A DNA stretch of 64,000 nucleotides from Priapulus caudatus (GCF_000485595.1 NW_014578045.1:8741-72740); one strand, 5' to 3'. Counted from the first letter of the stretch, positions 22,841-32,892 are shown. Notes: a model not told the origin generated them from the letters alone. Numbers and translations are program-made.

Positions 22841-23257
22841 GAAGTCAACTATCCATAAGACTGGAGAAGTGGACCTTACAGGCATATAACTAAAAGAATG
22901 TATATATGCACCTGGAAAATCTTACCCAGTTGACTGAATCTGTAGACACCATCTATCGGTCTAACCCGTACCGGTGATTTTGCACAAGCATCTAAAGTAG
23001 CGAAGGAATATGTCAATTTTATAACTGATTATGCTGTACCCATGGAAATGAAAATGCAAGAAATCACAGAAGCAACACAGCACATCACTGCGCATGAAGT
23101 CATAGAGAGGCTGATGTAATATAACTGGGAAATTTTAAGTACATAGAAATGCACTAAATTCTTTTGCTAATGTACGAGACGAGCTATCAGTTTCAGTCAA
23201 CCAAGATATAATACCGAGAGAAAAATCGCAGTTATACCTGCTTCCATATAGCAACAT

Positions 23258-23513
23258 GTGATTGCTCTTGCTCAGGAAGGACATCAAGATATCTTGAAAA
23301 CAAAGGGGCTCGCAAGGGAAAAGGTCTGGTTCGCAAACATTGACAAGCTTACAGAACACAACATTAGAGACTGCGTTGCTTGTCAAGCAGTTGGCCAAGA
23401 AATGCCAGTGGGAACCGCTAAAATGCCAGAGCTTCATCATGGAGCTTGGAAAACATGTCAGTGCAAATTTCAAGGGAAACCCTATGGTCCGGGAGAGTAT
23501 TTTTTAGTCATCA
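23258..23513 (+). pseudogene. Gypsy element B: integrase zinc finger and core start, split by Helitron
   Basis: GHQDILKTKGLAREKVWF followed by DCVACQAVG forms the HHCC zinc-binding region of Gypsy integrase. The catalytic core begins with GAWKTCQCKFQGKPYG and GEYFLVI and is cut at 23513, where a Helitron end begins. The core resumes at 24921 in the same frame. The first catalytic Asp, usually in a DF.GP motif, seems altered (CKFQGKPYG). Confidence 0.85.
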
Positions 23514-24920
23514 CTAGCCGGGTACCCGGCGTTGCTCGGGAAAGAACGCGTAGAAACAACTTTTACAGCAAATTCAGTCACATATATTTACTTGATTCTA
23601 AGGGTAGATTCGTAACAGAGAAACAAACAATAAACAATATTCAGACAAAAACGGTTCTAACGATTCTATGATTTTGTGTAGTAAGAGCACTGTACCCCTC
23701 CCCACCCCGCCCGTTTAAGAAGAAGTGACCACTGCCTTTTTTTGACGAGGGCATTTTAGACTGAAGGGGAGACTGTAACCGAAATTCATCTGAAATCATG
23801 AATGTCATAAATTTAATGTAATTGCCGTCATTGATATTATCAAAACCTTATAACAGTTATACTTAATGCACCTTCTATCTATACTTCACCTGCAGAATGC
23901 CTGAAAAATACAGTAAAGAATATACCCAGTTTTAAAGAGTACTTACATATATTAACTGCGTATGCAGTACTTATGCAGTAAACAGTGTACACAGTATACA
24001 CGCAGTTGACAGTGCTTCACCAGCACTCTCAAATGGACAACTGACTCGCTGGCAATCGAGAAACACCAGCTAACGCCTGAGATCAAAGACGAAACCATTT
24101 CTGGCATAACGCACTGCCAGTGCACGTACATGCGCACTATCGCAGAACATGCAAGATGTAATGCAGAATCCCAACATACATTGCGCATTACAACCGCCAT
24201 GTTTTATAACATTATTTTACTTGCTTTGAGATATTACTTTTTAGTGTAGACTTTTAAAGGAATCGTTTACTCTAGGTTCTAGGGTTATTTTTAATTTAGG
24301 TTAAAATTACGCTATATAAAAAGTTTCATGGTTCAATCACCATTAGAAATATTATTAAAAAATGTTTTAAAACTAACGAATACAGTATGATTACAACGAC
24401 GGTGGCGCCACTCAAAGCGCACTATCTGATGAGTTGGGCAAAACCACTTTTCAGCAAAGGGCTTTGTAATATCTTATAAACGACATATAGTTTCAGTTAT
24501 AATATGGATAAATTTGCCCTAAAATGAATATCGTTTGGTTAAATAGCATTTAGGTATAAATATAATTGCACTTTTGTGATTAGCCCTCGGTCTGTAACGT
24601 GCAAAATAAATGGTCAAATACGCAACTTTTTCGGGGTGGCAGCACGGTCGCGGGTGTCATGGCGCCGTTCAAATTTCGTAGCGTTGATGTGTAATTAATT
24701 ATAACAATTAAATTAGGTATCTGGTAAGAAATACCTGTGGGTATAGACGATTTGTTATACAGTAAGTACAGTTGTATGCAGTAAAATCCTAGAGTCTACT
24801 ATCCATTTAAATGTGCTTATTACACTCTCAGGGTAATAACTAACAGCGTGGCATGTTTGGGGGTCCGAAATCAATAAATAGCGGAATGCATAGACAAAGT
24901 TCGTTTTTCAGTAGTATAGA
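23514..24920 (-). mobile_element. Non-autonomous Helitron inserted in Gypsy integrase
   Basis: On the minus strand the element begins TCTATACTACTG (24920 downward), the TC start expected of a Helitron. It ends with a GC-rich hairpin region (cccgagcaacgccgggtacc, 23545-23525) and CTAG at 23517-23514. The host base before it on the plus strand is A (23513) and the base after is T (24921), the A/T target preference of Helitrons, with no target duplication. The Gypsy integrase frame continues across the two flanks without shift, which fixes both ends. Length is 1407 bp, of which 549 bp plus one TTAA is a later MITE insertion (24258-24806). No Rep/helicase coding is seen, so movement would have depended on another element. 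Confidence 0.88.
24258..24806. mobile_element. TTAA-flanked MITE, copy 1
   Basis: Bounded by TTAA at 24254-24257 and 24807-24810. Ends are aggaatcgtttactct and, inverted, atggatagtagactct. The body is closely similar over its length to the copy at 26961-27555 (shared ggttctagggttattt, aagtttcatggttcaatcac, ctcggtctgtaacgtgcaaa). It has no coding frame. TTAA duplication points to a piggyBac-type or similar transposase supplied elsewhere. Confidence 0.85.
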
Positions 24921-25483
24921 TGGGTGAATATTCTCGCGTTCGAGTGATTCAAATTGTCTGCTAATGGCACAATTCCAGTGCTTGATAAGATATTCAGCAT
25001 GTTCGGATTCCCCGAGGCCATAAACCCTGATAATGACCATCTATTCAATAGTAAACAGTTCAGTCAGTTTGTCAACCTTCTGGGAATTCAACACAGGAAA
25101 AATGGCCCAGGGGAAATGCAGAAGTAGAACGTTTCATGAAGAACATCAACAAAGAAGTACAAACAGCAAGAAGGAGCAAACAAACTGGCAACACGAGCTA
25201 AACAAGTATCTGAGAAACGACAGAACTACACCCAATTCTACCACTGGTCATGCAGCCTCTGAGTGAGTTGTTGTTCAACAGACCAGATAGAAATAAACTT
25301 CGAGAAACTGAAACCAAACAGAACCACGCAACTGATTCAGTAGTACGGAATAATGATTTCAAGGAGAGGCAGAAACAGAAGGAATATGCTGATCGTACGT
25401 TTCATGCCAAACCTTCATATGTGAAAATCAGTGATTCTGTACGTGTTGGTTTAACAACATTAACAGAACAAAGTAATGCCGTA
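24921..25483 (+). pseudogene. Gypsy element B: integrase core, second part
   Basis: After the Helitron the frame resumes with GEYSRVRVIQIV, then (after a 1-base shift) IPVLDKIFSMFGFPEAI, NPDNDHLFNSKQFSQF and LLGIQHRK, the core around the second catalytic Asp. RFMKNINK, a degenerate third-acid region, and HSTTG/ELLFNRPDRNKL follow at 25220-25290. Next come YADRTFHAKPSYVKISDSV and VRVGL of the C-terminal domain. The element is cut at 25483 by a small MITE. Confidence 0.85.
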
Positions 25484-25746
25484 CAGGGCCGTAGGCTGAG
25501 CAAATTCCTAGGGGGGGGCAAAATTTCATGACCCATGCAGCCAACTGTGTAATGAAGAGCGACGGGCGCAGCTCTTGATCGACGTCCATAGTGTTGTAGG
25601 GGTGGGTCTTAGACAAGGCTTTCACGGATAAGTGACAAAAAAATCACGTTAGTGTTATTTACGATTATTAGCTAAGCTTATTATTTAATTTTGCTCCAAA
25701 ATCTAGGGGGCAGCTGCTCCCTTGCCCCCAACAGGCTACGGCCCTG
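25484..25746. mobile_element. 263-bp MITE with CGTA duplication
   Basis: Terminal inverted repeats cagggccgtaggctg and (inverted) cagggccgtagcctg are flanked by CGTA at 25480-25483 and 25747-25750. Removing the element and one CGTA restores the frame of the Gypsy integrase C-terminus. A CAGGG end is typical of hAT elements, but a hAT would leave 8 bp, so the superfamily is left open. Confidence 0.82.
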
Positions 25747-26070
25747 CGTAGTTCAACATAGAGCCACGCAAGGTGGTCAAAAAGAAATGTTATATGGGGA
25801 CTGCTGCGAACAAGTATGTACATCGTAACTTAACAAGGAACTTCTCATTCATAAAGAAAGTTAACTACTAAGAGAAGAAGTCAGGTATAGGCAAGGCAGC
25901 ACGGCAGATTTAAATCACCCGCAACCAGAACACGCAGAAAATTACGAGCACTCACATGCACAAGCAAATGATAACGTGGTAATCACAAAAGGGTGAAAAC
26001 ACTATTCCCCTATATCTGAGACAATTCGCAAACCACCCAAATATTTGAATGTTGAAGTGAGCCATGTGAT
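25747..26070 (+). pseudogene. Gypsy element B: end of pol
   Basis: After the MITE the frame continues to a TRNFSFIKKV-like block near 25830-25860. An acidic, His-rich tail ends at IRKPPKYLNVEV near 26030, like the RRPPKYL end of K02A2.6-type pol. No LTR of this element was recognised downstream; 26071-26558 shows no clear gene. Confidence 0.65.
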
Positions 26071-26563
26071 TTTTTCAAACACTTCATGTCGTGTAAAAAA
26101 TAAAATAATCTCTGACATGCAAGAACAGGGTTTGAGTAGTACAGCGCATTACTTGAAGTTGGGAGACAATTGATTTGATTTGAGGAGGCAACCAAAAAAC
26201 TCAAAATATCCCTGGAAAAATCAGACAATAACACAACTGATGACCAGTCTCGAAACTCATCAGCTAAACGCACTGTCATGTAAGTTGTATATCCATAGCT
26301 TTAATCAGGCCAATTTTGTGCTGATGAAATCACCAAATTTTAAGATGGACAGGATACTGCAGGCCTCTATTTGATGATCAGTAATTCCTTAACTGAAGAA
26401 TCCTTTCAATTTGAAATTTGATTATGAGATGCTGCATGTGAAGTCCCAGTTGGGCTGTTAACCACAGTTTCCTTTTTTACATATTTGATTACATCATGTC
26501 GTCTTGTAAGAACTGAAACTGTTGCAACTTGCAACTGTTACTTGTTAATTAATTAATACTATG

Positions 26564-26838
26564 TGTAAATGCACCCCGTTCTGATTTTACCATTTTGCCG
26601 CAACCGAATCCGGAAGTTTAAACTACCCGGAAGTGCTTTCACCCTGTACACCTCGCAGTGTATTTTGGGAAAACCATCTCGAAATTATCAGTTTCAAACT
26701 ACGATTTCTAGAAGAACCAGAGATTTTACGCATATTCGACAGCATATTCGCATACTCGATTCGTCAGTTGATGTGAATAAATACAATGTTGTAAATATCC
26801 GTTTCTTGTCAAGTAATTTCTGGAGGCTGGCAGCCACA
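26564..26838 (+). repeat. BEL/Pao element C, 5' LTR
   Basis: It starts TGTAAATGCACC and ends GGCAGCCACA (TG...CA). It is similar along its length to 43230-43501, with shared blocks such as cccggaagtgctttcacc and tcgattcgtcagttga. A short internal piece (gaacttctggctgccagccg region) differs by indels. A recognisable tRNA-primer site after 26838 was not seen. Confidence 0.82.
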
Positions 26839-26881
26839 GTAAAATCTCTCTGAGAACCAAGTATACGAACACGATTCAGAG

Positions 26882-28856
26882 ATGCCGTCGTCGACCTCAA
26901 ACTCCAGTTCGAGGCGGAGATAGTCTCAAAAGAAAATTGATCAAATGCTGGTTCAGTTAAAGGGATCGTTTACTATAGGTTCTAGGGTTATTTTCAGTTA
27001 ATTTAGGTTAAAATTACGCTACATAAAAAGTTTCATGGTTCAATCACCATTCGAAATATTATTAAAAAATGTTTTAAAACTAACGACTACAGTTTGATTA
27101 CAACGACGGTGGCGTCACTCAAAGCTCACGATCGATAAGTTGCGCAAAACCACTTTTCAGCCAAGGGCTACAGACCGAAAGTGTTTCTTATTTATTAATT
27201 TAAAAGCAAAAGGATTGTAATATCTTATAAACGACATATAGTTTCAGTTATATTATGGATAAATTTGTCCTAAAGTGAACATCGTTCGGTTAAATAGCAT
27301 TTAGGTATCAATATAATTGCACCTTTGTGATTAGCCCTCGGTCTGTAACGTGCAAAATAAATTGGCAAATGCGCAACTTTTCCAGGGTGGCAGCACGGTT
27401 GCGGGTGCCATGGCACCGTTGCGTCCGTAGCATTGATGTGTAATTAATTATAACAATTAAATTAGGTATCTGGTAACAAATACGTGTGGGTATAGACGAA
27501 TGGTTATACAGTAAGTACAGTTGTATGCAGTAAAATCGTAGAGTCTACTGTCCCTTTAAACTACCTGAAAGAAGAATCGGAAGCTGTGCTGGAGATCGAG
27601 AGACCACGAGCCAGGTTGGAACGTCTAAAGTTAGAAAGGGACATCGGTCTAGAAGAAGCAAATCTGGATTACGAGGACACAAAATCCATATCTGCTTGCT
27701 CCAATTCTATGATGGAACGTTTCCTAAAGGACACATGCAAGGTCTCAGGAATGTAATGACACTGCGAAATGTAAGAATTCGTATGGAACTTTTGAGGATC
27801 TACAGTTGTTGGCCAAGGTCTGCGAAAGTCAACAACGTATCTGTGAACATTCCGAACAACCTCAGAGCAAGGTCTGCGAAGGTCAACAACCGATCTGCAA
27901 ACAGTCCAAACCGATCAATGTCCATGCGCCAGCTTTCGCACCATGTGCTAATCAAATTCTTGTAGACATAGAAAGTAAGACTCCAAATCCTGCGAATCGT
28001 CTGTTTTAGTCAAACCTCAACCTCAAGTTGCGCAGCCCGCTTTTGCTGATTTGGTTAACATAATAACTCGTCAGTTGAGTCTGAGTAGATTGCCGCCACC
28101 TGAACCGCCAATATTTTCTGGTGAACCCCTGTTATACTGTGGCTGGCTTGCAGCTTTTGAAACTTTAATCGAGAACAAAGCAATACCTATGGCTGAGAGA
28201 ATGCATTACGTTCGTCGATACCTAGCTGGACCCGCAAAGAAACGGCTACTTCCTGTTGACAGATGAAAGTGCTTTCGGTGAGGCAAAGATGCTCCTCGAG
28301 GAACGTTTCGGTGACCCATTTGTAGTCAGTAGCACTTTCAGGTAGAAGTTAGAGTCGTGGCCCAACATACCAGTTAAGAATGGAAAGGCTTTGCGTCACT
28401 TTTCAGACGTTCTCAGACAATGCAAAACTGCCATGAGTACCCTAGGTCACTTGAATGTTCTTGACGACGATCATGAAAACCGTAAACTCCTCCCTAAGTT
28501 GCCAGATTTGTTGGTCAGTCGTTGGGGGCGTCAAGTCGCGGCCTATAAGATACGACAGAATAAATTGCCACCGTTCTAGGAGTTTTTCAAGTTCATCTTG
28601 AAGAAATCTCAAATCGATGCTATCCAATTACCTCGGTACAGTCCCTGCAGGAATCGAGTACCAGTAGTCATAGTAATAGCAGCAGTCATGTCAACAGTCA
28701 TAGTCGTGGAAGCGCGGATAGGAACAAATTAAGCAATCAGAATAATGTTCGACGCTCCATGAACACTCTTGGAGAAGAACGATCAGTGACAGTCTCTTGT
28801 GCACTGTGTGAAAAGTCACATCACCTAGATGTATGCCTAAAAAATTGCTAGTAGTC
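26882..28856 (+). pseudogene. BEL/Pao element C: gag, interrupted
   Basis: An ATG at 26882 opens MPSSTSNSSSRRR and then hits TAG. The same frame continues with MLVQL, is cut by the TTAA MITE, and resumes at 27560 with a charged, helical segment (EESEAVLEIERPRARLERL). After a degenerate middle part come LPPPEPPIFSGEPLLY and RRYLAGPAKKRLL (28090-28255), the DUF1759-like gag core of BEL elements. LLEERFGDPF, VLRQCKTAMSTL and KLPDLLVSRW follow in shifted frames. A final SCALCEKSHHLDVC looks like the start of the gag zinc knuckle. It ends at about 28856 where unrelated DNA begins. Confidence 0.82.
26961..27555. mobile_element. TTAA-flanked MITE, copy 2, inside BEL gag
   Basis: Bounded by TTAA at 26957-26960 and 27556-27559. 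Ends are agggatcgtttactat and, inverted, agggacagtagactct. Removing it with one TTAA restores the BEL gag frame. It is longer than copy 1 (595 against 549 bp), partly through an extra aaagtgtttcttatttattaa segment near 27180. No coding capacity is seen. Confidence 0.88.
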
Positions 28857-29285
28857 CAGTTGCCAAAATGTTGACCCTGCAATGTTAATTACTCTAAACT
28901 TTTTTCATGGAAATGTGTTCTATATAGTTAGGAGAGCTGATTTAGCTTGGTTGCTACCTGTGCAACGTTGAGCATTTCTTAGAATTCAAGATGGCCGCCG
29001 CCGTCCATCTTTAATTTTGGTCAATTTACAATTTGTGATCTCGATGCCCTAGAGTGTCATGCAATACCTCTTTTTAGGGGTTTTCGAGGGCAGGGAGTCC
29101 ATTTCTGGAGTTATTTTTTGGATATGGGGTCAAGGTCAAGGTCAAAATGAAGGTCAACGGTCAAAATAAGACACTTTAATGTAAATTCACTGTTCATAGA
29201 TAGTAGATAGTAGATTCAACGAGAAAATAGCAAACAGCCTTAAACAGTACACAATAAACAGTAGTTGTCACAATCCTCTATGACT
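28857..29285. other. Left flank of the inserted composite block; no gene seen
   Basis: Non-coding DNA with aagatggccgccgccg at 28989-29004 and a short aaggtcaaggtcaaa repeat near 29115-29165. It presumably contains the 5' end of the unnamed element that follows, but no terminal repeat was identified. Confidence 0.4.
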
Positions 29286-30589
29286 CCTCATCCTGCCGGC
29301 ATCATCGAGACAGGAAACATTGGTGTGATGCAGCTCACGATCCCTCGAGTCAAGAAACACTAGGCATTCTCTCAGCAACTCATAGCCAATCAGGCTATAC
29401 AGCTGCAGCACTACACAGGACCTTCCAAGCTGAATCCACCTCTGATTCCAATGAAAGCTCTGTCCGCAGAAGAGTCACAGCTTTAATCCGCTGCAGTCAG
29501 TTTCAGCAAGACGCAGCCTGGCTGTTGCAAGTCCATGAGAGTGACAAGCCTGTTGAGTGGGTGGGCTTCAATGCTCGGCAAGACCGACTAGTGGCGGGCT
29601 CTGCTCATAAACCGATGATCGATTCACCACCTGCTCACCCAGACACCGTTCTGACTACGCTCCTGTATCTCGAGAGGACTCTCAAAACTTTCGGGATGCA
29701 GTACACCCACCTCTCTGTTGATCTCCAACTATATCAGACTGCATGCCTAGTCCAATGGAAAGACCCTCAGCGCTGGACCAACCTTATACTTCACCCGGGC
29801 ATGATGCACACTCTCATGAGTTTCCTGGGCTGTATAGGGACACTGATGAAGGCATCTGGCGTGGACGTTCTCATGAGCGCAGCGTTTGGTGGCATGACCA
29901 GCATCATCACCGGGAAGGCCTGGACAAAGGCTCTACGGGCATACCGTCTCATCATCGCCGTGTTGCTGCAGAGTTTCTACTCAAATGGTGCCAAGACATA
30001 CCAAGAGCTGAGTGACTACCTGGAGACAGCCAGAAAAAAACCAACCGGGAAGCTATGGGTGGACTGTCTCATCAAGCCGACACTGCTGGCGCTCATGTTC
30101 CTGCGTGGAGAGCGGAATGGTGACTTTCTCCTCCAGCAGCACTGTCTCAAGGCAATACTGCCGTATTTCTTCGCAGCAGGTCACCACAATTATGCCCGCT
30201 ACATGAGCTGGTATGTGCGACAGATAGAGCACTTTCCCCAGCGTGCCCGGGAGGACCTACTGGCAGGCGCACATGTCTGTCGGCATTCTGATGGCGGGAC
30301 CGCAGTGCCAGCAGATCAGTTCTGCAAACAGACATATATCAAGCGAGGGAAGGGTGCTGGAGGTATGAAGGGCATATCGACGAGCGCCGAGCAAGTGGCT
30401 GTGTGGGTCAACAGTTTCAGTGTGTGTGCCCACCTCGACATCGCCATGGAAGATATGTACAGTGAAGCTGGGAATGAGAAGAAGCCACATGGTCGAATGG
30501 ATGGAAAGAAAAAGAACAAGCACAATGAGGAAAGAGAAGGAAGGAGGCTGTATGAGGTCGATCGGAGGAAGATCGCAGCAGAGCTGTAG
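29286..30589 (+). pseudogene. Unnamed mobile-element-type protein, N-terminal and middle part
   Basis: I recognise the family as long uncharacterised proteins that occur in many copies in marine invertebrate genomes, but I know of no named function. The broken start (LTIPRVKKH, then FSQQLIANQA near 29330-29395) leads into the 354-residue open frame 29525-30589. That frame has the blocks WVGFNARQD, TVLTTLLYLE, HPGMMHTLMSFLGCIGTLM, SAAFGGMTSIITGKAW, RAYRLIIAVLLQ and GHHNYARYMSWYVRQ. A charged tail ends in RRKIAAEL. No catalytic signature is obvious in this half. High copy number and position inside a retrotransposon indicate a transposable element. A TAG at 30587 ends the frame, but the protein similarity continues beyond it. 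Confidence 0.7.
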
Positions 30590-31156
30590 AAGTACACTCA
30601 CCCCCTCAATGAGCAGCATCCATGTCTCTATCACATCTGCAATGGCCAAGTGGCGCCCGACACAATGAATGTTCGGGATGCACTGACTATCGGGAGTATG
30701 CAAAGCAAGCATTTCTCCGCTTCACTAAGCAGTGACTTCCACAAAACCATAAAGAAAATGGTCAGATTAATGGAGGCACTCAAGAAGGCAGTCACTGTCA
30801 AGGGGAAGGCCATCTACGACATCGAGACACTGTTCAGTTGGCTGTTGGTCTTGGGGCAGCCACGGAGCGTGGATCTATCCAACATCTTCCTGTTTGAACT
30901 GAGTTCAGTCCCAACATCCCTGATTGATGAGTATGAATGTTTGAGGAAGGGCAACAAGGCCGTGCTCGTCAAGTGTCTCGGTGTTTTTGTCAAGACTCCA
31001 CCTGCTCCAGACGTGGGGTTGGTTGACGCCGGTCAGCTGCTGTACCACGTTGTGTGGCCAGTCGCTGGGACCGCAGGAGATCTGGCTTCAAGCTTTGGTG
31101 CTCGACTAGCCCACTACCCCCCTGGCTCAAAGAATAGTCCTGTTCGACAGGTATGA
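30590..31156 (+). pseudogene. Unnamed mobile-element-type protein, central part
   Basis: Continuation of the same family: after HPLNEQHPCLYHI, the frame from 30650 reads NVRDALTIGSM, KGKAIYDIETLFSWLLVLG, LSSVPTSLIDEYECLRKGN, KAVLVKCLGVFVKTPPAPDV and DAGQLLYHVVWPVAGTAGD. It ends after a frameshift near 31130. The segment is well preserved in sequence, so decay is recent relative to the neighbouring elements. Confidence 0.7.
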
Positions 31157-31778
31157 CAAAGAAGCTCCTAGCGCAAAGGAGCATGAGTATATGAGAAGAG
31201 GAAGAGCCAAGGAAGTGCGGCTGACTCCAAACAAGAGTCTGCTCAACAACATCCTATGCGGCTACTCCCTTCCACACAACATTCAGCTTGTCAACAAGCT
31301 GGACTGTGTCGTCACCCATGCTGAAGCAGACATCACTCTCTGCAGCTACATGCTGAAGGCGGCAGCAGAAGATGCACAGACAATCCGCATCCCCAGTGAT
31401 GACACAGACGTCTGCGTCCTCCTGGTGTACTGGACATCAAGGATGCAGGTCATTGCCAAGATTCAAATAGAAAGGTGGAATGGTGATGTCCTGGATATCA
31501 ACAAAACTGTTGAGCGGTTAGGCCCCAGAAAGTGCAGCCAGCTTCTCGGTGTCCATGCGCTGTCAGGCTGCGATACGGTGTCGTACCTCTTCGGAAAAGG
31601 AAAACAGTCAGCACTCAAGCTCCTGGAGATTGATATACCAGGTCTGGATCAAGTGCTTGGAGAGCTTGGCGCGACCCATGCTCAACTCAAAGCGACAGCA
31701 GACAGCTTCTTCTTCCCTCTCTACGAACAGAAGAGTTGTACGACAATGAATAATGCACGTACTCGCCTCTACCGCTAA
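31157..31778 (+). pseudogene. Unnamed mobile-element-type protein, PIN/FEN1-like domain
   Basis: The open frame 31191-31778 (195 residues) contains, in order, HAEADITLC (acids at 31323-31331), IPSDDTDVCVLL (Asp codons at 31398, 31401 and 31407) and HALSGCDTVSYLFGKGK (Asp at 31572). The order EAD, (S)DDTD, GCD, G.GK parallels the active-site acids and helix-hairpin region of the FEN1/XPG branch of PIN-domain nucleases. I infer a nuclease-like fold on this basis alone. The upstream piece FDRYDKEAPSAKEHEY (31139-31186) belongs to the same protein in the shifted frame. The frame ends at TAA 31776-31778 and family similarity resumes in another frame. Confidence 0.65.
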
Positions 31779-32080
31779 AGAACCTGCCACCGACTGATGT
31801 CAACCTGCAGCTGCGTGTGCTCCGAACTCACCTTCAAATGCTACTGTGGAAGGCAGCGAACCAACGTGACCCACCTGAAGAAGCTCTACATATTACCAAC
31901 TTTGGTTGGAGTATCAAAGGCTCCACCATCACACCGACCATCTCAACAGCGCCAGTTGCTCCCCAAGCGCTCCTGGAGGTAGTGAGCTGCAGCTGCAGCG
32001 CAGGTGGCAAGGCATGCAGCGGGGAACGTTGCAGCTGTAACCGTGCAGGCCTTTCATGCACAGACTATTGCAAGTGCATT
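31779..32080 (+). pseudogene. Unnamed mobile-element-type protein, Cys-rich C-terminal tail
   Basis: In the frame used by 31817-32146 the text QMLLWKAANQRDPPEE and FGWSIKGSTITPTIST is followed by a cysteine-rich motif at about 31987-32070: CSCSAGGKACSGERCSC, then NRAGLSCTDYCKC. The spacing C.C...C...C.C...C...C.C resembles Tesmin/CXC-type metal-binding motifs. Coding similarity stops at 32070, where an inverted-repeat element begins, so the true C-terminus has been lost. Confidence 0.65.
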
Positions 32081-32537
32081 ACTATAATTGCAATTCTTTG
32101 TGCAAACGTTATTTTCATCTTAATCCTAAGTTATGAGAGGGTCTAGGCTTATACTTATAGTTATAGCTGCCGAATTTCTGTTTATGTTCGTGCTGTACGT
32201 GGTCCGATTAGTTTACGTTTCAGCTGACCTCAGGGTTAAACACTAGGCTACTACTACGACTACTACCATACTAGTAATACTACTACTAGCGTCAACGAGT
32301 ACGAGTACGTATAGCGCTAGTAGTAGTACTGTCGTAGCCCTAGTACTATAGTACCGTCGTAGCTCTAGTAGTACTGTCGTAGCCCTTCGCTCCTTACTCG
32401 ATCCTGCAACGAAGCACTACGAGTGCGTGTACATACGTGCGTATGTAATATTACGAGAGCCCAGACCCTCTCATAACTTAAGATTGAGATGAAAATAACA
32501 CATTTGCAGAAAGAATTGCAATTATAGTGATATTATA
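32073..32537. mobile_element. Inverted-repeat element (about 80-bp arms)
   Basis: The left arm 32075-32153 (actataattgcaattcttt ... gttatgagagggtc) and the right arm 32456-32535 (the same text inverted: gaccctctcataac ... aattgcaattatagt) match with few differences. Between them, 32240-32390 is rich in tac/tag triplets that are themselves partly self-complementary. Flanks are AT-rich and no clear target duplication was fixed. It truncates the Cys-rich tail of the preceding protein. Confidence 0.75.
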
Positions 32538-32718
32538 TGTTATATTAATGAGGAAAAGATACGTTTTTCATGGAAAATACATCAGAAAACGTACTTATCT
32601 AGCGGTCATAAACCTAAACAAACAAATTGGCGTTTGTTCTCTTGTCAAAGGCAAAGCAAATCGAAGCAGCCAATCAGAAGGCGCTAAATTCTTCGCTATG
32701 TATATGCAAAGGACAGAA

Positions 32719-32892
32719 AGATGCGATATGATATGACTACTAGGCACTTTAATTTAATTTAATTTTTGTTTGTTTAGGGTTAGGGTTTAGGTTAGGTTTA
32801 GGGTTTAGGTTAGGTTAGGGTTAGGGTTTTTTTTTTTTTAAGTGCCTAGTAGTCATATCCTAAGTGCCTAGTAGTCATATCATATCGCATCT
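32719..32892. repeat. Telomere-like repeats enclosed by a perfect 31-bp inverted repeat
   Basis: The left arm (32719-32749, starting agatgcgatatgatatga) is the exact reverse complement of the right arm (32862-32892). A partial extra right-arm copy lies at 32840-32859. The centre (about 32776-32826) is ttaggg/tttaggg/ttagg repeats followed by a T run. TTAGGG is the common metazoan telomere repeat, so this is an interstitial telomere-like block inside a palindrome. Confidence 0.85.

Noticed and set aside
26564-26838. The repeated 275-bp segment as a SINE
   Set aside because: TG...CA ends, position outside gag and pol, and the flanking CTATG repeats fit an LTR pair better.
30257-30712. Minus-strand 151-codon frame
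   Set aside because: It is the antisense shadow of the unnamed element's coding region.
32154-32455. Triplet-rich tac/tag region as an expanded trinucleotide repeat gene
   Set aside because: Imperfect, non-coding, and enclosed by the arms of an inverted-repeat element.
32776-32830. A true chromosome end at the telomere-like repeats
   Set aside because: The block is only about 50 bp, degenerate, enclosed by inverted arms, and BEL sequence continues on both sides.
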